Part shown: piece after piece, positions 54,001-62,200 of the stretch
How the letters are laid out: every line of letters starts with the position of its first letter
Position numbering within the stretch: position 1 is the stretch's first letter
NCBI GenBank assembly: GCA_965205225.1
Contig: CBDBFZ010000003.1
Span: forward strand, 868,001 to 932,000
DNA from: Litorimonas sp965205225
Lineage (GTDB): Bacteria; Pseudomonadota; Alphaproteobacteria; Caulobacterales; Maricaulaceae
Length of the DNA stretch: 64,000 bases
Reading direction: 5' to 3'
Translations under genes and position numbers: made by a program
Notes under the pieces: generated by a model
Databases searched by the model: none
What the model was told of the DNA's origin: nothing
Seen by the model: only the letters and a program-made list of their open reading frames with translations

Positions 54001-55761
54001 CGTCCGGTCGATATTGCCGTCATCGTCCAGGTCGAAATCGATCCGGGTCCGGTTGCTGTCCGCATTGTGAGTGTAGAACTCGCTCCGGTCGGTCATGCCG
54101 TCCGCACCGTCGTCGAATTCGGCTCGGGTCCGGTTGCCGTTCTCATCATACGTATAGGTCTCGATCCGGTCGGTTGTTCCGTCATCGTCCACATCCAGTT
54201 CCACCCGCTCCCAGCGACCCTCCGCATTCAGGTGAGCCGTCCGGTTGATATTGCCGTCATCGTCCAGATCGAAATCGATCCGAGTCAGGCTCCGGGGGCC
54301 GTCATCAGCAAAGCTGTAGTGATTGATCTGGTCGATATTGCCGTCATCGTCCGCATCCAGTTCCACCCGCTCCCAGCGACCGTCCGCATTCAGATAGGCG
54401 ATCCGGTCGGGAGTGCCGTCGCCGTCAGTGTCGAAGGCGATGCGGTCAAGATTGCCGTCCGCGTCGTCATCGAAGCGGGTCCGGATCCGGTTACCGTCCG
54501 AATTATAGGTGTAGAACTCGGTCCGGTCGTTTGTGCCGTCATCGTCATCGTCGAAACGGATCTGGTTGATATTGCCGTTCCCGTTAGTGTCGAACTCACT
54601 CCGGTCGAAATTGCCGTCATCGTCATCGTCAAAGCGGGTCCGGATCAGGCCACCGTTCGAATTATAGGTGTAGAACTCGCTCCGGTCGTTTGTGCCGTCA
54701 TCGTCATCGTCAAAGCGGATATGGTCGATATTGCCGTCCGCGTCAAAGTCGGTCTCACTCCGGTCGAAATTGCCGTCCGCGTCATCGTCAAAGCGGGTCC
54801 GGGTCCGGTTACCGTCCCCGTCGTAAGTGTAGGCCTCGATCCGGTCGTTTGTGCCGTCATCGTCATCGTCAAAGCGGATCTGGTCGATATTGCCGTCCGT
54901 GTCAAAGTCGAACTCACTCCGGTCGAAATTGCCGTCCGCGTCATCGTCAAAGCGAGTCCGGGTCCGGTTACCGTCCCCGTTATAGATGTAGGCCTCGATC
55001 CGGTCGATATTGCCGTCATCGTCCGCATCCCGTTCCACCCGCTCCCAGCGACCGTCCGCATTCAGGTGGGCCGTCCGGTCGATATTGCCGTCATCGTCCA
55101 GGTCGAAATCGATCCGGGTCCGGTTGCTGTCCGCATTGTGAGTGTAGAACTCGCTCCGGTCGGTCATGCCGTCCGCACCGTCGTCGAATTTGGCTCGGGT
55201 CCGGTTGCCGTTCTCATCATACGTATAGGTCTCGATCCGGTCGGTTGTTCCGTCATCGTCCACATCCAGTTCCACCCGCTCCCAGCGACCCTCCGCATTC
55301 AGGTGAGCCGTCCGGTTGATATTGCCGTCATCGTCCAGGTCGACGTCTCTCCGGGTCACGCGCCGGTTGCCGTCTTCATCAAACGCGTAGTGAGTGATCC
55401 GGTCGATAGTGCCATCATCGTCCACATCCCGTTCCACCCGCTCCCAGCGACCGTCCGTATCCAGATGCGCGATCCGGTCGATAGTGCCATCATCGTCCAG
55501 GTCGACGTCTCTCCGGGTCACGCTCCGGTTGCCGCCGCTGTCAAACGCATAGTGAGTGATCCGGTCGATCGTGCCATCATCGTCCAAATCCCTATCCACC
55601 TGCACCCAGCGACCGGTCTCATCCAGATGCGCGATCCGGTCGATATTGCCGTCTTGGTCGGGGTCGAACTCAATCCGGTCTGGGGTGCCGTCCCCGTCAG
55701 TGTCGACCTCGGTCCGGGTTTCCTGTGACAGGGTTGATATGGTCTTGAACATGACTGGCAT
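51022..55761 (-). CDS. Giant calcium-module protein, paralogue F, internally deleted (1579 aa)
   Basis: Residues 1-1266 are Ca-loop/YD repeats. The repeat D-G-N-I-D-R then runs directly into W-S-A-R-N-D-R-V-G-F-S-V-S-S-A-G-D-V: the cadherin domain and six of seven FG-GAP blades are gone, leaving one blade (1266-1312). The RTX-like module (1312-1449) has lost 35 residues between G-G-T-G and A-N-S-L-V-L. The tail (1449-1579) is normal. Both deletions are in frame. A single blade cannot form a propeller, so this product may lack the function of its paralogues or act only through its repeats and secretion tail. Start MPVMFKTISTLSQE at 55761 with GTAGGACC upstream. Confidence 0.88.
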   Translation of the reverse strand: MPVMFKTISTLSQETRTEVDTDGDGTPDRIEFDPDQDGNIDRIAHLDETGRWVQVDRDLDDDGTIDRITHYAFDSGGNRSVTRRDVDLDDDGTIDRIAHLDTDGRWERVERDVDDDGTIDRITHYAFDEDGNRRVTRRDVDLDDDGNINRTAHLNAEGRWERVELDVDDDGTTDRIETYTYDENGNRTRAKFDDGADGMTDRSEFYTHNADSNRTRIDFDLDDDGNIDRTAHLNADGRWERVERDADDDGNIDRIEAYIYNGDGNRTRTRFDDDADGNFDRSEFDFDTDGNIDQIRFDDDDDGTNDRIEAYTYDGDGNRTRTRFDDDADGNFDRSETDFDADGNIDHIRFDDDDDGTNDRSEFYTYNSNGGLIRTRFDDDDDGNFDRSEFDTNGNGNINQIRFDDDDDGTNDRTEFYTYNSDGNRIRTRFDDDADGNLDRIAFDTDGDGTPDRIAYLNADGRWERVELDADDDGNIDQINHYSFADDGPRSLTRIDFDLDDDGNINRTAHLNAEGRWERVELDVDDDGTTDRIETYTYDENGNRTRAEFDDGADGMTDRSEFYTHNADSNRTRIDFDLDDDGNIDRTAHLNADGRWERVERDADDDGNIDRIDHYTFDDDGTRSLIQTRFDDDGDGNIDRIEAYIYNGDGNRIRTRFDDDADGNFDRSEFDFDADGNIDQIRFDDDDDGTNDRIEAYTYDGDGNRTRTRFDDDADGNFDRSETDFDADGNIDHIRFDDDDDGTNDRSEFYTYNSDGGLIQTRFDDDDDGNFDRSEFDTNGNGNINQIRFDDDDDGTTDRAERYFYDSNNNRIRTWFDDDADGNLDRIAFDTDGDGTPDRIAYLNADGRWERVELDADDDGNINRTAHLNAEGRWVRVKLDVDDDGTTDRIETYTYDENGNRTRIDFDDDADGMTDRVDSYTYGSNNNVVRTNFDDNNDGTNDRIETYTYDENGNRTQAEFDDDADGMTDRVDSYTYGPNNNVVRTDFDDNNDGTIDRIGFDPNGDGNPDLTEFDDDGDGMADGRELYTYDGDGNRTRTRFDEDGDGIFDRREVYTYDEGGNQTSIEFYDDNDDTADRIAHLDANGRWAQVDFDDDDDGTVDRIHHHMFDDDGNRNRTEFDDDADGNSEQIWFDDDGDGRIERAWFDDDDDGTTDRTIHLNAEGRWERVEWDDDDDGTIDRTVHRNTDGSGTLNRTDFDDDGDGTTDRSEFYTQNSDGNRDRTNFDDDADGTIDRNESYIYDNNGNLIRIDFDDDNDGNIDRTTLIWSARNDRVGFSVSSAGDVNGDGYDDQIIGAWGADPNGDNDAGETYVIYGGATGTESLTPVTALGTAAADNFTGNAGDDSFTAIAANDVVRGGAGDDTIRVTALDFAAIDGGTGANSLVLDALAVFDVTEEREGGMASLDVLGDADDRVDLSGSSFALTGMAAEDGVTYNVYRDGNAEVRIEDGVMVTLAATGSQSAESKTDPKIAPKTDTGIDPVAETRTDPGLDDALMNNDLWDGLWADGVKSLDQPVHIDEDAILIPLSDPLSFGPLSSGLLPGPWGDLMCWPGLGNHPAMQNDLAMILPEMEIVTADMEGF

Positions 55762-55785
55762 GGTCCTACATCTGCAAAGGGAGTG

Positions 55786-55947
55786 TTATTTGACGGTAAT
55801 GTCACATAATTTTGGCTGTTGATCAAGTGTTTCATTAGGGAGGCCATCAATGGAAAGACAAAATTCATCGCCAATCGGTTGCTGGGCATTCTCGGCTCTT
55901 GCGACGGGAGCAAAGGCCAGCATTAGCGTGGCAAGGGCAGGGAGCAT
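55786..55947 (-). CDS. Tiny putative secreted peptide upstream of gene F (longest copy)
   Basis: A 53-aa frame: signal peptide (residues 1-18, cleavage after A-R-A), then a mature part of about 35 residues with two cysteines (D-E-F-C-L-S-I-D-G and K-L-C-D-I-T-V-K), which could form one disulphide. It stops 24 bp before the gene F ATG, an operon-like distance. Before A and B, 23 bp from the start, a matching frame end survives (P-N-E-T-L-D, Q-P-R-S-C-D-M-T), but the signal-peptide half is absent. This copy is probably closest to the ancestral form. Expression is unproven. Confidence 0.4.
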   Translation of the reverse strand: MLPALATLMLAFAPVARAENAQQPIGDEFCLSIDGLPNETLDQQPKLCDITVK

Positions 55948-55989
55948 TGGGTTGATGGTCAACTACTGACCCGGCGGCGGGACGGAAAG

Positions 55990-56265
55990 TCAAACAGGCG
56001 TATGGGCAAAGTTTACAGAATACAGGTCTCTCCCGCCAAATGCGGAGAGCTGCGCCGGGCTGATGCCGATATGCGCCAGGGCCTGATTGGGGGGGAAGCA
56101 TAGCGTGACATTGGTTAGGACGCCTTCACTGGAGAGGGGCTTGCCGACCTGGTGGGTAGCAAGGTTGAGCCGTTTCGTTGCCACGTGACAGATCGACCCT
56201 GAACTCACCTCGGTCTGTCCGGCAGGCACGGTCTCCGGCTCTATCTTGGTCTCAGTCTCGGTCAT
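55990..56265 (-). CDS. Spacer ORF with YqgE-like C-terminal tail (91 aa), G/F spacer
   Basis: The copy closest to yqgE: G-I-S-P-A-Q-L-S-A-F here against G-I-R-P-A-Q-L-S-A-F in YqgE. At DNA level 56031-56085 and 24661-24715 differ at about 6 of 55 positions. The N-terminal part (M-T-E-T-E-T-K, then T-V-P-A-G-Q-T-E-V) is shared with the other spacer ORFs and is of unknown origin. Confidence 0.32.
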   Translation of the reverse strand: MTETETKIEPETVPAGQTEVSSGSICHVATKRLNLATHQVGKPLSSEGVLTNVTLCFPPNQALAHIGISPAQLSAFGGRDLYSVNFAHTPV

Positions 56266-56297
56266 GATCTTGTCCCGGGTCCGGTACGGCCCACTGG

Positions 56298-59200
56298 TTA
56301 GAAGCCTTCCATATCTGCGGTGACAATCTCCATCTCCGGCAGGATCATGGCGAGATCATTCTGCATCGCCGGATGGCTTTCGAGCCCGGGCCAGTACATC
56401 AAATCCCCCCACGGACCCGGAAGCGGGCCTGATGCGAGTGGACCGAAAGAAAGCGGTTCTGAAAGCGGAATGAGGATAGCATCCTCGTCTATATGAACCG
56501 GCTGATCCGGGCTCTTGACCCCGTCCGCCCATAAATCGTCCCATAGATCATTATTCCATAGATTATTATTCCATAGATCATTATTCCATAGATCATTATT
56601 CCATAGATCATTATTCATGAGTGGGTCGGGGTTCATGAGCGCCCCGTCCAGCCTGATCGTTCCGGTCCCGGGGTCAGTTCTGGGGTCAGCCACGGGATCG
56701 ATCCTGATGTCAGTCTTGGACTCGGGGCTTTGCGACCCCGCAGCGGCGAGGGTGACGCTGACCCCGTCCTCTACGCGCACTTGCGCATTGCCGTCCCTGT
56801 AGACATTATAGGTGACGCCGTCCTCCGTCGCCGTCCCGGTCAGGATAAAGTTACTGCCGCCCAGATCAACCCTGTCATCCGCATCCCCCAGCACGTCGAG
56901 GCTCGCAACACCGCCGGCGCGCTCCTCCGTGATGTCAAACACGGCCTGCGCGTCCAGCACCAGGCTGTTGGCCCCCGTGCCGGACAGGTCAAAGACTTCG
57001 ACACTGTCCACGCCGGCATGGCCCGCCCCAGTCAGATCAAGCGCCAGACCGGCCCCGTCCAGCACTAATATGTCCTGGCCCGTGCCGCCATCAATCGCCG
57101 CAAAGTCAAGCGCGGTGACGCTGATCATGTCATCGCCAGCCCCGCCGCGCACCACATCATTCGTGGCAATCCCTGTAAAACTGTCCGCGCCGGCATTGCC
57201 GGTGAAATTATCCGCCGCTGCCGTGCCCTGCGCTGTGACCGGCGTCAGGCTTTCCGTCCCCGTCGCCCCGCCATAGACCACATAGGTCTCGCCGGAATCA
57301 AATCCATTCGGGGCGGCATAATGGGCCCCGATGATCAGATCATCATAACCGTCACCATTGATATCCCCCGCCGACGAGACGGAAGTGCCGGACTCGTCAA
57401 ACGCGTCGATCCCGGTGAGGATGAAGCCGTTGATGCCGTTGTTCAGCGCCCCGAGATCCAGCACACCATCCGTGCCCGGCGCGCTCGCCCCGCCATAGAC
57501 GAGATAGGTCTCGCCGGCATAACTGTCCCCATTCGGGTCGGCCCAATAGGCCCCGATGATCAGATCATCATAGCCGTCACCATTGACATCCCCCGCCGAG
57601 GAGACGGAAAAGCCGGAACGATCATTCGCATCGATCCCGGTCAGGATGAAGCCATTGGTCCCGTCCAGATCGGACAGATCCAGCACGCCCCCTGTGCCCG
57701 GTGCGCTCGCCCCGCCATAGATCACATAGGTCTCGCCGGCAAAAAAACCGCGCCCATTCGCATCGGCCCAATAGGCGCCGATGATCAGATCATCATAACC
57801 ATCGCCATTGACATCCCCCGCCGAGGAGACGGAACCGCCGGAACGGTCACTCACATCGATCCCGGTGAGGATGAAGCCGTTGGTACCATTCAGCGCCCCG
57901 AGATCCAGCACGCCATCCGTACCCGGCGCGCTTGCCCCGCCATAGACGATATAGGTCTCGCCGGCTTCAATGTCTCCATTCGGGTCGGCCAATCTGGCGC
58001 CGATGATCAGATCATTATAGCCATCGCCATTGACATCCCCCGCCGACGAGACGGAAAAACCGGAATTGTCATTCGCGTCGATCCCGGTCAGGATGAAGCC
58101 GTTCGTGCCGTCCAGCGCTGACAGATCCAGCACACCGTCTGTGCCCGGTGCGCTCGCCCCGCCATAGACGATATAGGTCTCGCCGGCATTACCGACCCCA
58201 TTCGGGTCGGCGTACGGGGCCCCGATGACCAGATCATCATAGCCATCGCCATTGACATCCCCCGCCGATGAGGCGGACCAGCCGGAACGGTCAACCGCAT
58301 CGATCCCGGTGAGGATGAAACCATTCGTGCCGTCCAGATCGGACAGATCCAGCACGCCCTCCGTGCCCGGCACGCTCGCCCCGCCATAGATCACATAGGT
58401 CTCGCCCGAGCTTTCCCCATTCGGGTCGGCCCCCCTGGCCCCGATGATCAAGTCATCATAGCCGTCGCCATTGACATCCCCCGCAGATGATACGGAACCG
58501 CCGGAATTGTCATTCGCGTCGATCCCGGTCAGGATGAAGCCATTCGTGCCGTCCAGATCGGAGAGATCCAGCATGCCCGGCGCGCTCGCCCCGCCATAGA
58601 TCACATAGGTCTCGCCGGCTTCACTGTCCCCATTCGGGTCGGCCCTAAAGGCTCCGATGATCAGATCATCATAGCCGTCGCCATTGACATCCCCCGCAGA
58701 TGATACGGAGAAGCCGGACTCGTCATCCCGGTTGATCCCGGTGAGGGTAAAGCCGTTCGTGCCGTCCAGGCTGGAGAGAGGGAGCAAGTCATTTTCTTCA
58801 TCTGTCACCGTGATGGCGACGGGCTGGTCCGTACGATTGGTGCCATCGGACGCGGTGACGGTGATGTCATAGACATTATCCCCGTCCGCGTCGCCCGGAT
58901 CCTCAAAGTCGGGTGCTGCCCTGAAGCGGATCTCGCCTGTAGCGGCGTTGATCGTGAACAGGGCCGCATCCGTCCCGGACAGGCTGTAGCGCAGCATGTC
59001 ACCATCCGCGTCCGTCGCCGCCGCCTCATAGACCGCGCTCTGACCCTCCGCCACACTGGCCGCGGCGGGTGAGGTGAAGACCGGTAATGTCGTGACCGGG
59101 ATTTGAACCTGCACACCCGTCTCGACGCGCAGCTGCGCATTGCCGTCCCTATAGACATTATAGGTGACGCCATCCTCCGTCACCGTCCCGCTCAGGGCGA

Positions 59201-62200
59201 ATGAACTGCCACTCAGGTCAACCCTGTCATCCGCATCCCCCAGCACGTCGAGGCTCGCCACCCCGCCCTCGCGCTCCTCCGTAACGTCAAACACGGCGAG
59301 CGCGTCCAGCACCAGAGTGTTGGCCCCTGTGCCGGACAGGTCAAACACTTCGACATTGTCGACGCCGGCATGGCCCGCCCCGGTCAGGTCGAGCGACAGG
59401 CCGGCCCCGTTCAAAACCAATGTGTCCACGCCCGTGCCGCCATCAATCGCCGCAAAGTCAAGCGCGGTAACGCGGATCCTGTCATTGTCGGCCCCGCCGC
59501 GCACCACATCATTCGTGGCGATGTCTGTAAAACTGTCATCGCCGGCATTGCCGGTGAAATTATCCGCCGCTGCCGTGCCTGACGCCGTGACCGGCGTCAG
59601 GCTTTCCGTTCCCGTCGCCCCGCCATAGAGGATATAGGTCTCGCCCGAGCTGTCCCCATTCGGGTCGGCCCGATAGGCCCCGATGATCAGATCATCATAG
59701 CCATCGCCATTGACATCCCCCGCCGACGAGACGGAGAAGCCGGACTGGTCACCCGCGTCGATCCCGGTCAGGATGAAGCCGTTGGTCCCGTCCAGCGCCG
59801 ACAGATCGAGCACGCCCTCCGTGCCCGGCGCGCTCGCCCCGCCATAGACGATATAGGTCTCGCCCGAATCGGGCCCATTCGGGGAGGCCCCCTCGGCCCC
59901 GATGATCAGATCATCATAGCCATCGCCATTGACATCCCCCGCCGAGGAGACGGACACGCCGGAAAAGTCAAACGCGTCGATCCCGGTCAGAGTAAAGCCG
60001 TTCGTTCCGTCCAGCGCCCCGAGATCCAGCACGCCCCCCGTGCCCGGCGCGTTCGCCCCGCCATAGACCACATAGGTCTCGCCAGCATAACCGTCGGCCC
60101 CATAGGCCCCGATGATCAGATCATCATAGCCGTCGCCATTGACATCCCCCGCCGACGATACGGAAGTGCCGGAAACGTCACCTCCGTCGATGCCGTTGAG
60201 GATGAAGCCGTTCGTGCCGTCCAGCGTGGAGAGATTGAATCTGCCCCCTGTGCCCGGCGCGCTCGCCCCGCCATAGACGATATAGGTCTCGCCAGCATAA
60301 CCGTCGGCCCTGTTGGCTCCGATGATCAGATCATCATAACCGTCGCCATTGACATCCCCCGCCGACGAGACGGACCTGCCGGACCAGTCATTCGCGTCGA
60401 TCCCGGTCAGGATGAAGCCGTTGGTCCCGTCCAGATCGGACAGATCCAGCACACCGTCACTGCCCGGCGCGTTCGCGCCGCCATAGATGACATAGGTCTC
60501 GCCGGCTCTATCGACCCCATTCGGGGTGCCCCCAAAGGCCCCGATGATCAGATCATCATAACCGTCGCCATTGACATCCCCCGCCGAGGAGACGGAAAAA
60601 CCGGAATAGTCAAACGCGTCGATCCCGGTCAGGATGAAGCCGTTACTGCCGTCCAGCGTGGAGAGATTGAACCTGCCCCCTGTGCCCGGCGCGCTCGCCC
60701 CGCCATAGACGATATAGGTCTCGCCGGCCTGAAAGTCTCCATTCGGGTCGGCCAAATAGGCTCCGATGATCAGATCATCATACCCGTCGCCATTGACATC
60801 CCCCGCCGAGGAGACAGTCCGGCCGGACTGGTCATTCCTGGCGCTCCCGGCGAGAATGAAGCCGTTGCTGCCGTCCAGATCGGAGAGATTGAACCTGCCC
60901 CCTGTGCCCGGCGCGTTCGCGCCGCCATAGACGATATAGGTCTCGCCGGCATCACTGTCGGCCCCATAGGCCCCGATGATCAGATCATCATAGCCATCGC
61001 CATTAACATCCCCCGCCGATGAGACGGAGATACCGGAATAGTCACCTGAGTCGATGCCGTTGAGGATGAAGCCGTTGCTGCCGTCCAGACTGGAGAGGGG
61101 AACCAAATCATTGACATCCGTTACCGTGATGGCGACATTGTGGTTCGTACTATTGCTGCCATCGGACGCGGTGACGATAATGTCATAGATATTATCCCCA
61201 CCATCATCGCCCGGCGCCTCGAAGTCGGGCGCCGTTATAAAACTGACCTCGCCTGTAGTGGCATCAATCGTGAACAGGGCCGCATCCGTCCCGGACAGGC
61301 TGTAGACCAGAGTGTCGCCATCCGCATCCGTCGCCGCCGCCATATAGGCAGCGGTCTGGTTCTCCTGCGCATTGGCCGTGGCGGGCGAGGTGAAGACCGG
61401 GGTCGGATCAATCAGCGTGACATCCGCATCGACGAGGAATGACCAGGATCCATCGTCAGCCGCAAAACTCCGGTAGTCCTGTCCTTCGACAATGACACGA
61501 TCCCCTTCCGTGAAGTCGTCCATATCGAAGCGCAGCGTGTCCGTACTTCCGCCCTCGATCCGGACCCGGGACCCCGAAGCGCCCGCAAAGACAAACCCGT
61601 CCGGGATGGTCAGTGTCGTGAAGCCGTCACCTCTACCGACGAAGCCCATCCTGACCACTTCAAGCCCGGCATGGTTCGGAAACTCCCCGGCGAAATCGGC
61701 ATCGCCTTCATAGCTCACCCGATCCAGATCGCCGTCACCGTCAGTGTCGAAGGCGGTCCGGGTCAGGCTCTGGGCGCCATCCACAGCAAAGGTGTAGTGA
61801 TCGATCCGGTCGATATTGCCGTCATCGTCCAAATCCCGTTCCACCCGCTCCCAGCGACCATCCGCATTCACGTGGGCCGTCCGGTCGATAGTGCCGTCGT
61901 CGTCCAGGTCGAAGTCCCTCCGGGTTACGCGACCGGTGCCGTCCGCAGCAAACGTGTAGTGATTGATCCGGTCGATATTGCCGTCGCCGTCGGGGTCGAA
62001 GGCGATGCGGTCAATATTGCCGTCATTGTCGTCATCGAAGCGGGTGCGGATCCGGTTGCCGTCCCCGTCATAGATGTAGGCCTCGCTCCGGTCGAAATTG
62101 CCGTCGCCATCAGGGTCGAAGGCGATGCGGTCAATATTGCCGTCATTGTCGTCATCGAAGCGGGTGCGGATCCGGTTGCCGTCCCCGTCATGGGTGTAGG

